IMG/VR virus record: IMGVR_UViG_3300031997_000001
Location: 1-64,000 of that record
DNA from: a virus
Reading direction: 5' to 3' (one strand)
Length of the DNA stretch: 64,000 bases
The translations under genes were made by a program, and so were the position numbers. This document shows positions 16,763 to 24,631 of this stretch, in pieces. The first letter of the stretch is position 1; every line of letters starts with the position of its first letter. The notes beneath the pieces are model-generated. The model was not told the DNA's origin and did no database searches. It worked only from the letters and a program-made list of their open reading frames with translations.

Positions 16763-17029
16763 TCATCTGCGGCCTCCTTTCTTAAGGGTCTTCTCATAAG
16801 CGACGATTTCCGGAGGATTCATTCCATCCAGGTCGAGCAATGCGTCAAATGCCGCATTCCTGATGGCTTCTGCCTGAGTTCGTCCGACGCCGATGCCAGT
16901 TTTTGAGCCAGGGTAAGGCCACGTCCCGAGCTCGAACCTGGCGTGATGCCCTATTCCGCAGCGGTCCAGATAGGGCTTCCAGCCGCGTTTCTTCATGGCA
17001 TCCACGATGGCGTGAGTGTAATCTGCCAT
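16763..17029 (-). CDS. small protein, possibly dsRNA-binding-like
   Basis: 88 residues. The segment ARFELGTWPYPGSKTGIGVG followed by RTQAEAIRNAAFDALLDL recalls the end of a double-stranded-RNA-binding domain (glycine turn, then Ala-rich helix). Weak similarity by eye only; other alpha/beta folds are possible. Confidence 0.55.
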   Translation of the reverse strand: MADYTHAIVDAMKKRGWKPYLDRCGIGHHARFELGTWPYPGSKTGIGVGRTQAEAIRNAAFDALLDLDGMNPPEIVAYEKTLKKGGRR

Positions 17030-17046
17030 CTTGCCCTCCTACGGTT

Positions 17047-17120
17047 TGGTAGCCCGCACGGGAGTCGCACCCGTGTCTCGACCTTGAAGGGGTCGTGTCC
17101 TACTGCTAGACGAGCGGGCC
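17047..17120 (-). tRNA. tRNA-Glu (TTC)
   Basis: Acceptor GGCCCGC/GCGGGCT, anticodon arm CGACC-CCTTCAA-GGTCG with C33, T-loop TGCGACT (G55), CCA encoded. Confidence 0.88.
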
Positions 17121-17121
17121 G

Positions 17122-17197
17122 TGGTAGCCTCGACCGGAATCGAACCGGCATTTTCGCCTTGAGGGGGCGATGTCCTGAACCGTTAGACGACGAGGCC
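17122..17197 (-). tRNA. tRNA-Glu (CTC)
   Basis: Acceptor GGCCTCG/CGAGGCT, anticodon arm TCGCC-CCCTCAA-GGCGA with C33, T-loop TTCGATT, CCA encoded. Confidence 0.88.
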
Positions 17198-17212
17198 GGA
17201 CAAAATTACCTT

Positions 17213-17575
17213 ATGAAGCTGTCCATGCTCTGGGAAACCAAATCCTACGCCGACATGACGCCCGAGCAGCGCAAGCGTGTCAAGGCATATCGGTCCAAGT
17301 CCTACAAGTCAGACCGCAAGGAGAAGGGCCGGGCAGCCTCCGGATCCAACGAATCCAACCTGACATCCGTGGCCAAATGGCGCAAGGCCCACCCTGATAT
17401 GTACAAGGCCCACAACAAGGTGAATGCCAGGGTCAAGTCGGGTGAGCTCGCGCCGGTCAAGCCTGGAAATGCCCGTCATCACTGCTCGTACTGCGGGAAG
17501 AACGGCGGAAAGTTCAAGGAAGTGCCCACCGCGACGAATGCCAGGAAGGCGAACGAGAAGAGATCGGGAGTTTAG
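17213..17575 (+). CDS. basic hypothetical protein with C-terminal zinc knuckle
   Basis: 120 residues from ATG 17213; the longer frame upstream would read through two tRNAs. Very Lys/Arg-rich N-terminal 90 residues, then HHCSYCGKNGGK. Possibly nucleic-acid binding. No clear ribosome site, so the start is uncertain. Ends exactly where tRNA-Arg (TCT) begins on the other strand. Confidence 0.5.
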   Translation: MKLSMLWETKSYADMTPEQRKRVKAYRSKSYKSDRKEKGRAASGSNESNLTSVAKWRKAHPDMYKAHNKVNARVKSGELAPVKPGNARHHCSYCGKNGGKFKEVPTATNARKANEKRSGV

Positions 17576-17650
17576 TGGTGCCCCCGGGAGGAGTTGCACC
17601 TCCACTGCGAATTTAGAGGATTCGTAGGCTATCTATTACCGAACGGGGGC
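17576..17650 (-). tRNA. tRNA-Arg (TCT)
   Basis: Acceptor GCCCCCG/CGGGGGC, anticodon arm CGAAT-CCTCTAA-ATTCG with C33, T-loop TGCAACT (G55), CCA encoded. Confidence 0.88.
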
Positions 17651-17881
17651 TTGAGTTCTTTCCTGCATAAGGAACTTGGGCCATCGAGCCCTCCGTGCCA
17701 TACCCAGTGCCTGAGGATGGCACGGAGGGCGGGCCGGCGTCCCGGCCCTGCCCTTCCTGCGCCTGGACATCGACCGATCCTTCCAACCGCTGTCGGTCAC
17801 CCCTTGGGTAGGGCCAGGCGTCTCCACCGCGTGCGCACACGAGACACCCACCCACCGGGATGAATGCCCCGCTTGGTGTGT
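17651..17881 (-). ncRNA. candidate structured RNA between groES and tRNA-Arg
   Basis: 231 nt without a credible gene. Perfect stems: GCCCTCCGTGCCAT (17688-17701) with 17717-17730, GGGCCGG/CCGGCCC (17731-17748), and nested CGCCTGG/CCAGGCG and GACCGA/TCGGTC. No known RNA family recognised. Strand inferred from neighbours. Confidence 0.5.
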
Positions 17882-18175
17882 TTACTTGCCTTCCTTCGCG
17901 AGGAGAGACCCCATGCGGAGGATGGAAAAGACCTCGGCGCCCACCTTGAGCTCCACTCCCACGCGCTTCCCGAAGAAGACCACGTCGCCGATCTCGACGT
18001 CCGGCTTGATGAGCACGCCATCCTGCCAGCGGCCGGGTCCGATCGCCACGACCTTGCCCCGGTGGTACGGCAGGTTCTTGGCGGCCAGCGCCGGGACCAC
18101 GATCCCGCCTTCCGTCGTGTCGGACACTTCCAGGATCTGGACCGCGATCTGGTCCTCCGTCGGCACGATCTTCAC
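17882..18175 (-). CDS. groES: co-chaperonin GroES
   Basis: 97 residues from GTG 18175 (AAAGGAGG upstream; GTGA overlap with the upstream stop). The Cpn10 fold is clear: KIVPTEDQIAVQ, GGIVVP at the start of the mobile loop, GKVVAIGPGR, DVEIGDVVFFGKR and the hydrophobic C-terminus. Caps GroEL during folding of phage or host proteins. No GroEL is in the window, so it probably works with the host chaperonin, as T4 gp31 does. Confidence 0.93.
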   Translation of the reverse strand: MKIVPTEDQIAVQILEVSDTTEGGIVVPALAAKNLPYHRGKVVAIGPGRWQDGVLIKPDVEIGDVVFFGKRVGVELKVGAEVFSILRMGSLLAKEGK

Positions 18176-18792
18176 GCGACACCTCCTTTTGGTTTGGGCC
18201 AGAAAACCCAGAGCCCTCTGTCGTTGGGGAATATCTGCAGCGTGAACTTGTCTGAATGCTTCTTGGCGAACTCGTCCACTGCGATATGTACTCCGCTCAG
18301 CGTGGCCCACATCTTTTCTTCGTGGAGGTGAAGGAGGTAGTCGTGTCCGCACATGATGCCGTTGGGATCCATCTTCGGGAGCCAGGTCTCGAGTTCCTCT
18401 ATCGTCTTCTCGTAAGTGTGGAGGGTGTCTATGAACAGGAGACCGACGTCTCCGTCCTTGAAGTCGGCAGCAGCCTCGGTACTATCCTTGACGATGAACT
18501 TCCAACCCCAGGTGTTGGGTCCGACGATCTCTTTCGCCCTTCCTTCGGCAGTCGGATCGGTATCATAGCTGACAAGAAATTTTCCTGACATCCAGCATCT
18601 GGTGGCGCTATGCCTAGATCCGGCGAGGAGGGCGATCGTCGAGTAGCCGTTCCCGACGCCAAGCTCGACTACCTGGCCCGGAGTCTGTTGGGCCAGAACG
18701 TAGAGAAGTGGAAGGTGTGATGCGATGTCGAAGCCCTTTTTGGCATAAGGCTCATCCATCGCCCGGAACATTGCTTTGACGAGACCGTTCAT
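18172..18792 (-). CDS. class I methyltransferase (Methyltransf_24 type)
   Basis: 206 residues from ATG 18792; an earlier ATG at 18834 lies inside the structured RNA that precedes it. Motifs: VVELGVGNGYSTIALL, LVSYDTDP, GLLFIDTLHTYEKTIEEL and GIMCGHDY. Close relative of the gene at 59160 and of the C-terminal half of the 21714 protein (shared GHDY, DRGL-F). Sugar or small-molecule methylation is likely. Confidence 0.82.
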   Translation of the reverse strand: MNGLVKAMFRAMDEPYAKKGFDIASHLPLLYVLAQQTPGQVVELGVGNGYSTIALLAGSRHSATRCWMSGKFLVSYDTDPTAEGRAKEIVGPNTWGWKFIVKDSTEAAADFKDGDVGLLFIDTLHTYEKTIEELETWLPKMDPNGIMCGHDYLLHLHEEKMWATLSGVHIAVDEFAKKHSDKFTLQIFPNDRGLWVFWPKPKGGVA

Positions 18793-18825
18793 AAGAGAAA
18801 AGAAGAGTTCGGGGCTCGCACTTGC

Positions 18826-19202
18826 AGCCACCATCCTGGGAAGGTCCCACAGGTCAGGACCCCCGCACCCGTTTCCGGGGCGGTCAGATTGTCGGTGGCT
18901 TTTTGAGCATCTTTCAGCTTTCCGCTTTTCGCTTTAATGCGGCCCTGTCGGGCACGCAAGAAGCTTTGGCACTTTCAGCGGTCAGCTTTCACTGGTTTTC
19001 ACCAGTCCATGGTAAAAGGAGGTCCCGAAGGACCTTCTTGATTTTCAACCTTTCGGTTGTCCCATGATTCTCCCACTTCGCTAGCCAAGCCCCGAACTCC
19101 AATTCTCCTAATTGAGCCGCAGGCGGTTGGGTGCGCTAGCCGATTTATCGCGCATTGTTCCCATTCAGCGGAATACACCGCTTTACCGCCAGCCGGCTAA
19201 GT
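18826..19202 (-). ncRNA. candidate structured RNA rich in stable tetraloops
   Basis: 377 nt without a credible gene. On the minus strand: CAACC-GAAA-GGTTG (19046-19059), GGTCC-TTCG-GGACC followed by TCCTTTT (19021-19034), CTGGT-GAAA-ACCAG (18992-19005), and a closing stem AGCCACC/GGTGGCT (18826-18832/18894-18900). GNRA and UUCG tetraloops suggest a folded RNA. The UUCG hairpin plus T-run could also end transcription. Confidence 0.5.
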
Positions 19203-19748
19203 CTAATCGGGGATCTCGATGGTCGTGGTCGCGTTGATGAGGCTGAGCTTCCCGTCCAGGTCGCCCAGCGTCTTCTGCAGGTCCTCCACCTCCTTGGCCA
19301 GCTCTGTCTCGCTCAGGTGCAAGATGATGTCCTCGGGGCTGGCCGACGCGCCCTCGGAGACGATCCGGGCACCCGCCCGGCGGGTCTGCGTCTTCAGCTG
19401 ACCCACCGCGTTCATCAGGCCCTCGAGCAGGCTCTGCAGGTGCGGAGCAGCCTCTTTCCGCCAGGACAGCCAGTCCGCCAGGGACTTGGACTTCCCGTTG
19501 TTCACGATCATGATCTCGTGGTTCTTCTTCTGGATGGCCCCGCGGATCTTCACGATCCGGTCCAGCAGATCGGCATGGGCCTGGCGCTCCCTGGCCACCA
19601 CCTTTTCGGAGCCGCCTTCCTTGACCAGCGGGTCCTTGATCTTCTCGGGCCGGCCCACGTTCCCCACGATGAACTGCCCCTTGGACGCGACCCGCTTGAG
19701 GTCCGTCTTGATCTCCGCCAGCCCTTCCGTGATCGTTGTCTTCGTCAT
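19203..19748 (-). CDS. helical protein resembling the DIP1984/DUF6847 family
   Basis: 181 residues from ATG 19748 (GGAGG upstream). Mostly long helices: RERQAHADLLDRIVKIRGAI, then NNGKSKSLADWLSWRK, then ELAKEVEDLQKTLGDLDGKL. The order of two helices, a linker with Asn and a SLADWL motif recalls the DIP1984 family of unknown role. Driven by the promoter at 19797. Confidence 0.65.
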   Translation of the reverse strand: MTKTTITEGLAEIKTDLKRVASKGQFIVGNVGRPEKIKDPLVKEGGSEKVVARERQAHADLLDRIVKIRGAIQKKNHEIMIVNNGKSKSLADWLSWRKEAAPHLQSLLEGLMNAVGQLKTQTRRAGARIVSEGASASPEDIILHLSETELAKEVEDLQKTLGDLDGKLSLINATTTIEIPD

Positions 19749-19796
19749 CGCCGTACCCTCCAGTAAAAGGTTTCCGTTCCCCCGTTCCAAACGACC

Positions 19797-19826
19797 ATTA
19801 AATCAGACTGCCCGTTCGTCGGTCAA
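19797..19826 (-). promoter_or_regulatory. promoter TTGACC-N18-TTTAAT
   Basis: -35 TTGACC (19826-19821), 18 nt, -10 TTTAAT (19802-19797), with AAATAA before the -35. Same layout as 14395 and 38950. Confidence 0.7.
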
Positions 19827-20027
19827 TTATTTAATGACTCTCACCACTGAATCCGTTGACATCCAGGTCTCGATATTGGTCTGCTTGTCAACGACCCTAA
19901 TGAGCGTACCGAGGAATTCTGGTGGCTTCTTCTTGAAACTCTCCCGGATGGCGGACTTGAGGTCCTTGCCAGAGACCGTCCGTTTCTGTCCGGCGAACTC
20001 GATCAACCAGCGTTTCATTTTGGCCAT
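19827..20027 (-). CDS. small hypothetical protein
   Basis: 66 residues from ATG 20027; the upstream frame would cross tRNA-Asn. Basic (KRWLIEFAGQKRTVSG), with a strand-rich end. The promoter of the next gene overlaps its last codons. Confidence 0.55.
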   Translation of the reverse strand: MAKMKRWLIEFAGQKRTVSGKDLKSAIRESFKKKPPEFLGTLIRVVDKQTNIETWMSTDSVVRVIK

Positions 20028-20051
20028 ATATCTTAAATACATCCTTGAAAT

Positions 20052-20125
20052 TGGCTCCCCCGGGAAGATTCGAACTTCCATTGACCGGTTAACAGCCGGC
20101 TCGCCTACCGTTGGCGGACAGGGGA
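20052..20125 (-). tRNA. tRNA-Asn (GTT)
   Basis: Acceptor TCCCCTG/CGGGGGA, anticodon arm GCCGG-CTGTTAA-CCGGT, T-loop TTCGAAT, CCA encoded. Confidence 0.93.
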
Positions 20126-20126
20126 A

Positions 20127-20202
20127 TGGAGCTGGCGGCCGGATTTGCACCGGCGGTCTTCCGCTTACGAGGCGGATGCATTGCTAGCTATGCTACGCCA
20201 GC
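20127..20202 (-). tRNA. tRNA-Thr (CGT)
   Basis: Acceptor GCTGGCG/CGCCAGC, anticodon arm TCCGC-CTCGTAA-GCGGA, T-loop TGCAAAT (G55), CCA encoded. Confidence 0.9.
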
Positions 20203-20212
20203 GTTGATAGTT

Positions 20213-20288
20213 TGGAGGACGCGGGGGGATTCGAACCCACCAAATACCAGTGTTGCAGACTGGCGCCTTGCCGTTTGGCTACGCGTCC
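20213..20288 (-). tRNA. tRNA-Cys (GCA)
   Basis: Acceptor GGACGCG/CGCGTCC, anticodon arm CCAGT-CTGCAAC-ACTGG, T-loop TTCGAAT, CCA encoded. Confidence 0.93.
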
Positions 20289-20339
20289 TTAGAGAGTGCT
20301 GCCGGTTTCCTCCGGCTTGGTGGATCTTCGTCCATACGA

Positions 20340-20858
20340 CTATCGCCGAGCACTCGATCTACCCTTCCAATCGGCGAACAAACCTTGTCTTCTTGCTCTT
20401 CTTAAGCCATGGCATAGGCAAAGCCATGCGCTGTGTGGCATGTTTCCTCTGATGTCGTTGCATCGTACGCAGGCAGCGACGACATTGTCGTTTGTATGGC
20501 CTCTGGCGTTATCAATCCTATCTAAAGTCATTCGTAGTGTCTTTTCACCGCAGTATGAGCAACCTTTCTTTATTAGTTGCCTTATAAAATCACGGGTCAT
20601 GGTATTTTCTCGCCCGTGGATTTTATCTGATTTCCTAGAATCAGTCCAAATCCATTTGTCTTGGAGTTGGTTCAGCAGCCGCGTCCTCTTTGCCCACTCA
20701 CCATGACGTTTATACTTCCGTTTGATGTATTCTGGATTCCTAACTCTTCTCGCATCACAACGCTTACAGAAGCTAGCAAGATATACCTTCCCGCCGGAAG
20801 TGCGTGTATAGAATTGACTTGGAGCTTTGTATTTCCTACATGCGATGCAGCGTTTCAT
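20340..20858 (-). CDS. HNH homing-type endonuclease
   Basis: 172 residues from ATG 20858. N-terminal knuckle CIACRKYK...CKRC, then the nuclease core CSYCGEKTLRMTLDRIDNARGHTNDNVVAACVRCN, where the LDRID, N-V and C-RCN positions form the HNH site. Lies between tRNA-Cys and tRNA-Ser; its ATG shares the A of the CCA end of tRNA-Ser (GCT). AT-richer than neighbours, as expected for a mobile gene. Confidence 0.85.
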   Translation of the reverse strand: MKRCIACRKYKAPSQFYTRTSGGKVYLASFCKRCDARRVRNPEYIKRKYKRHGEWAKRTRLLNQLQDKWIWTDSRKSDKIHGRENTMTRDFIRQLIKKGCSYCGEKTLRMTLDRIDNARGHTNDNVVAACVRCNDIRGNMPHSAWLCLCHGLRRARRQGLFADWKGRSSARR

Positions 20859-20949
20859 GGCGGAGGGCTGGGGAGTTGCACCCCAGTCGCCCTTTCGGGG
20901 CGCACGGTTTAGCAGACCGTTCCGGCAAGCTGTCATCCGGCTGCCCTCC
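20858..20949 (-). tRNA. tRNA-Ser (GCT)
   Basis: Long variable arm (GCGCCCCGAAAGGGCG). Acceptor GGAGGGC/GCCCTCC, anticodon arm ACGGT-CTGCTAA-ACCGT, T-loop TGCAACT (G55), G73, CCA encoded. Confidence 0.92.
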
Positions 20950-20965
20950 AGAAATAAAATACTTA

Positions 20966-21050
20966 TGGCGGAAAGCCGGGGAGTCGAACCCCGAAGCCTC
21001 ATCGGCTCTCGACCTCCAATCGAGTGGGCTTGCCAATGCCCAAGCTTTCC
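20966..21050 (-). tRNA. tRNA-Ser (GGA)
   Basis: Long variable arm, acceptor GGAAAGC/GCTTTCC, anticodon arm CTCGA-TTGGAGG-TCGAG, T-loop TTCGACT, G73, CCA encoded. Confidence 0.92.
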
Positions 21051-21065
21051 GTAGTAGATAATTCA

Positions 21066-21707
21066 ATGGACATCTCTATTATCATCCCGACTTGCGGTCG
21101 GAAGACCCTAGCCCGCACCCTCCAAAGCCTCCAACTGGCAGGCTTCGAGTCCGGCGACGAGGTAATCGTCGTGGGCGACGGACCTCAGCCGATCGCGGCT
21201 GATATCTGCCGGACGTTCAAGCCGTACATGGACATTAAATATTTCGAGCACGGCCCGACCTGCTGCTTCGGGAACGCCCAACGCGACGTCGGCATGCGCA
21301 AGGCCGTTAAGAGCCTGCTTGCGTTCATGGACGATGACGACGAATACATACAAGGATCGCTCAACGTCATGCGGGCCTATGCCGGACAGAATCCTGGGAA
21401 GGTACTCGTCTTCCAGATGTACCACAGGTCAGTCGGCCTTATCTGGAATGAGAAGGTCTTCAAGGAAGGGCAGGTTGGGACCCAGACGGTTGTGCTGCCC
21501 AACATCCAATCGCAGCTGTCTGCATGGACTTGCGAACAGGATCCGGAACGCGACTATATGGGCGATTTCTATTTCTTCCGCCGAACGATCGACAAATGGC
21601 CGGGTAAGGACGCCGAGCTCGTCTGGGTGCCCGTCCCAATAGCCGTCCACCGCATGTCCTGGGTCCAGTCCGAAATCGTCGGAGAATGGAAACCCATTCA
21701 AAAGTGA
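21066..21707 (+). CDS. family 2 glycosyltransferase, paralogue of 7600-8238
   Basis: 213 residues. SIIIPTCGRKTLARTL, VVGDGPQP, MDDDDEY and conserved downstream blocks match the minus-strand gene at 7600 through most of their length. First gene of a + strand sugar operon; followed 6 nt later by a glycosyltransferase-methyltransferase fusion. Confidence 0.9.
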   Translation: MDISIIIPTCGRKTLARTLQSLQLAGFESGDEVIVVGDGPQPIAADICRTFKPYMDIKYFEHGPTCCFGNAQRDVGMRKAVKSLLAFMDDDDEYIQGSLNVMRAYAGQNPGKVLVFQMYHRSVGLIWNEKVFKEGQVGTQTVVLPNIQSQLSAWTCEQDPERDYMGDFYFFRRTIDKWPGKDAELVWVPVPIAVHRMSWVQSEIVGEWKPIQK

Positions 21708-21713
21708 GGGCCT

Positions 21714-23120
21714 ATGCATTATTACGTCTTCCCGGAAGTCGGCATATGGGGCGGAATCAAGAAGGGATTCCACTATGTCGAGCATCTCAGTACGGTCGAT
21801 AAGGCCGCGGCCGTGACCCCCGGAGGCGCGAAGCCGGACTGGTTCAGGTTCAACTGCGAGGTCGTGGCCAGGGAGTCTCTCCAGGTCGCGCCGAACGACG
21901 TCGTCATCTTCTCCTGGCATGGGGACGCGTCCTTCGTACTTTCCCTGCCCTGTCAGAAGAAGATCTTCCACGTCCAGGATGCCTCGCCCGGCGCGCTCAG
22001 CCTGCTCCAGCATCAGGAATTTGAGCTCATCACGTCCGGTCTCGCAATCCTGGGCGAATGCAACAAGGCCGGCCGCGTAGCCCGCTACATCCCCTACGGC
22101 ATTCCAGACTGCTTCCGCTGGAACTGGGAGCCTAAGGACCCGGGGACAGTGGCCATCATGCCGCGCAAGAATCCGGAATACGTCGAGGTCATCAGGAAAT
22201 CGCTGGCGCCCGGAATGCGCCTGATCACCATCGACAAGATGAATGAGGAGGCTGTGGCGGAGACTCTCAAGCGAATGGAAGTCTTCGTGGCCATCTCCAC
22301 GGAAGAGTCGATCGGCTTGCCGCCCCTGGAAGCCATGAGTGCTGGCTGCGCCGTCTGTGGGTTTCCCGGCATCGGCGGCTACGAGTTCATGCGCCATGCG
22401 GAGACGGCTCACGTCGTCGTCAACGGCGACAAGGAGAAGCTCGCGCAGGGCCTGAACGACATGGTATTCATCCACAAGGAAGAATATCGGAACAGGCTCA
22501 GGAACAATGCCCTCCAGCTCATGCAGAACCACACCATGGCACTCGAGCGCGAGCGGCTCATTAGGGCGATCACGCCGCCGCGGATGATCAACAAGATCAA
22601 TGAGTGGCACCCCGTCTTCAGGATGCGGACGAATGGGTGCGGTATCGTCGAGCTGGCTGCGCTCCTGCCGACCAGCGCAGTCGTCGCTGAGATCGGCAGC
22701 TATGCCGGCGAATCCACGAAGATCTTCATGGACACCAGGCGCATCGCGAGGCTCTATGCCATCGATCCGTGGCTCAACGGGTACGACAACTGGGACTTCG
22801 CGAATTTCTCGGACATGCGTGCCGTCGAGGCTCAGTTCGATGCTAGGACGATCGGTCTCAGCGTGATCAAGATGAAGATGCTCAATGTCGAGGCGGCCAG
22901 GAAGATTACCGAGCCGCTGGACATGGTCTATATCGACGGATGCCATCGATATGCCGCGGTCAAAGAAGACATCAACATCTGGGTCCAGAAGATCAAGCCG
23001 GGAGGCCTCTTGGCCGGGCACGATTATAACATCATGGAGACCCGGAAGGCCGTCGATGAATTCGCGAACGGTAGGCAGATCCTGCTGTACGACGATTCCA
23101 GCTGGGCCATCAGGGTATGA
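21714..23120 (+). CDS. fusion of a GT4-like glycosyltransferase and a methyltransferase
   Basis: 468 residues. Residues 1-290 look like a GT-B (family 4) enzyme: STEESIGLPPLEAMSAGC is the typical nucleotide-sugar E-x7-E region at about residue 195-212, with GFPGIGG after it. Residues about 310-468 are a Methyltransf_24 domain: VVAEIGSYAGESTKIF, LYAIDPW, MVYIDGCHRYAAV and GGLLAGHDYN. Both activities probably act on the same glycan. The two domains occur as separate genes elsewhere in the window. Stop overlaps the next ATG by 4 nt. Confidence 0.87.
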   Translation: MHYYVFPEVGIWGGIKKGFHYVEHLSTVDKAAAVTPGGAKPDWFRFNCEVVARESLQVAPNDVVIFSWHGDASFVLSLPCQKKIFHVQDASPGALSLLQHQEFELITSGLAILGECNKAGRVARYIPYGIPDCFRWNWEPKDPGTVAIMPRKNPEYVEVIRKSLAPGMRLITIDKMNEEAVAETLKRMEVFVAISTEESIGLPPLEAMSAGCAVCGFPGIGGYEFMRHAETAHVVVNGDKEKLAQGLNDMVFIHKEEYRNRLRNNALQLMQNHTMALERERLIRAITPPRMINKINEWHPVFRMRTNGCGIVELAALLPTSAVVAEIGSYAGESTKIFMDTRRIARLYAIDPWLNGYDNWDFANFSDMRAVEAQFDARTIGLSVIKMKMLNVEAARKITEPLDMVYIDGCHRYAAVKEDINIWVQKIKPGGLLAGHDYNIMETRKAVDEFANGRQILLYDDSSWAIRV

Positions 23121-23986
23121 AGCATTACGGCATTATGCTCGTCAGGGGTGATGAGGACATCCTCGACGAGGTCATGCGGCGCAATCACAAGTTCTTCGAT
23201 GCCATCTACGTGTTAGACGGCACGGATGACAACTCGCAGACCTCGAAGATCCTCAAATCGTACTCCAACCTCGAGTTCTATGCGACGGATGCCGACTTAC
23301 CGAAGGATGCCATCCGCGGAGACGGAATGCGGAGCATCCTGCTGGAGGAACTCCAGCGGCGGCACGGGTACGAGGGTTGGGTCACCCTTCTGCATTCGGA
23401 CGAGATCTTCTACGACGTAGATCCGCGGAACGTCATCCGCGACGTGGAGCTGAACGGCGTAGAGATGGTCGAGTGGACCAGCGTCCCGTTCTTCCTACAC
23501 ACGTCCCAGAAGGCCACGTACAAGTACGACAAGTCGAAGTCCATCGTTGAACAGGTGACGTGGGCGGCGTTTCCGGGCTGGCCGGAAGTCCGTCAGTTCA
23601 AGAACAGGGAGGGCATCCGGTACGCCCCGGACCAGTACATGCAGACCTGGCCGTCGGGGCTCGCGCAGTGGGAGTGTTGTTTCTGTACTTACAATGCTTA
23701 CCGGCATTATATGTATCGTGATCCGGAAATTGCCCTAAAGACGGCCCTGGACCGGCGAGGCTTCTGCGACTACGGAGAATGGATTCTAAAGGCGGGATCC
23801 TGCTTCGTAGACATCCTGCCTGACAATGCCCCTTCAGAAGAACTGCAGAAGAAGTTCCAGCAGGCGATCAAGAAGGCCAACATCAGGAACGACTTCAACC
23901 TGCCGAAGAGGTTCAATCTTGCGGCGGACGTCGGCCCGAACAGGATCATCGTGAATGGCAAGGCTGGACTACTGCGTCCGATTTGA
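23117..23986 (+). CDS. glycosyltransferase family 2-like
   Basis: 289 residues. Begins MKHYGIMLVRGDEDILDEV with FFDAIYVLDGTDDNS, as in Glyco_tranf_2_4-type enzymes, and LLHSDEIFYDVDP supplies an acidic metal site at about residue 92. The C-terminal third is basic. Part of the same operon. Confidence 0.75.
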   Translation: MKHYGIMLVRGDEDILDEVMRRNHKFFDAIYVLDGTDDNSQTSKILKSYSNLEFYATDADLPKDAIRGDGMRSILLEELQRRHGYEGWVTLLHSDEIFYDVDPRNVIRDVELNGVEMVEWTSVPFFLHTSQKATYKYDKSKSIVEQVTWAAFPGWPEVRQFKNREGIRYAPDQYMQTWPSGLAQWECCFCTYNAYRHYMYRDPEIALKTALDRRGFCDYGEWILKAGSCFVDILPDNAPSEELQKKFQQAIKKANIRNDFNLPKRFNLAADVGPNRIIVNGKAGLLRPI

Positions 23987-23994
23987 GGTGCCCT

Positions 23995-24624
23995 ATGTTC
24001 CTGAAGAGCTTTGCAGAAATTGACGCAGCCGTCGCGATCGTCCAAAAAGAGGGCATCATCCCGCACCCCTGCGTCCCTAAGAACTGGGACTTGTCCCTTG
24101 TCATTCCACGGCTGGCCGGAGACGTGATTGACATGGGCTGTAACGGGTCCATGGTCCTGGCCAACTGCGTGAAGAGGAAGCTCGCCGGTAAGAAGATCGG
24201 CATAGACCTCATTCCGTCTCAGGAGCCTCCTGGCGCCGTTCATCTTGTCGGGAGCCTGACCGAGACGGAACTCGAGAGCCGCTCATTCGACTGCATCACG
24301 TGCCTGTCCGTCATCGAGCACGGGGTCAACGTACCGGATTTCTTCAGGGAGAGTGCGAGATTATTGAGGGAGTCGGGCCGGCTTTTCATCACGTTCGACT
24401 ATTGGGACCCGAAGATCCATCCGACCATGACGATACTTGGCCTGCCGTGGTGCATCTTCTCGAAGGACGATGTCACCGCCATGATCTGGGTCGCTGATCA
24501 GTATGGCCTCAAGCTTGCCAGCCCGGTTGACTGGACCTTGGGCATTCCCGTCATAAACCCGAGCAACATCTCGCCGTGCGAGCTCAGTTACACCTTCGGA
24601 TTTATCGAGTTCCGCAAGTTGTAG
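23995..24624 (+). CDS. class I SAM-dependent methyltransferase
   Basis: 209 residues from ATG 23995 (GAGGTG upstream). Motif I DVIDMGCNGSMV, strand 2 IGIDLIPS, motif IV FDCITCLSVIEHGVNV, then LLRESGRLFIT. Methyltransf_11-like. Substrate likely a sugar intermediate from the operon. Confidence 0.8.
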   Translation: MFLKSFAEIDAAVAIVQKEGIIPHPCVPKNWDLSLVIPRLAGDVIDMGCNGSMVLANCVKRKLAGKKIGIDLIPSQEPPGAVHLVGSLTETELESRSFDCITCLSVIEHGVNVPDFFRESARLLRESGRLFITFDYWDPKIHPTMTILGLPWCIFSKDDVTAMIWVADQYGLKLASPVDWTLGIPVINPSNISPCELSYTFGFIEFRKL

Positions 24625-24631
24625 AAAGCAA

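Noticed and set aside
17821-17881. IS200/IS605 end with guide-RNA-like hairpin
   Set aside because: GGGGCATTCATCCC looked like a transposon-end hairpin, but no TnpA/TnpB gene or matching second end is nearby.
17613-18182. 189-residue minus-strand open frame across tRNA-Arg and groES
   Set aside because: Arg/Gly-rich shadow of the groES frame and of structured RNA; groES is clearly in another frame.
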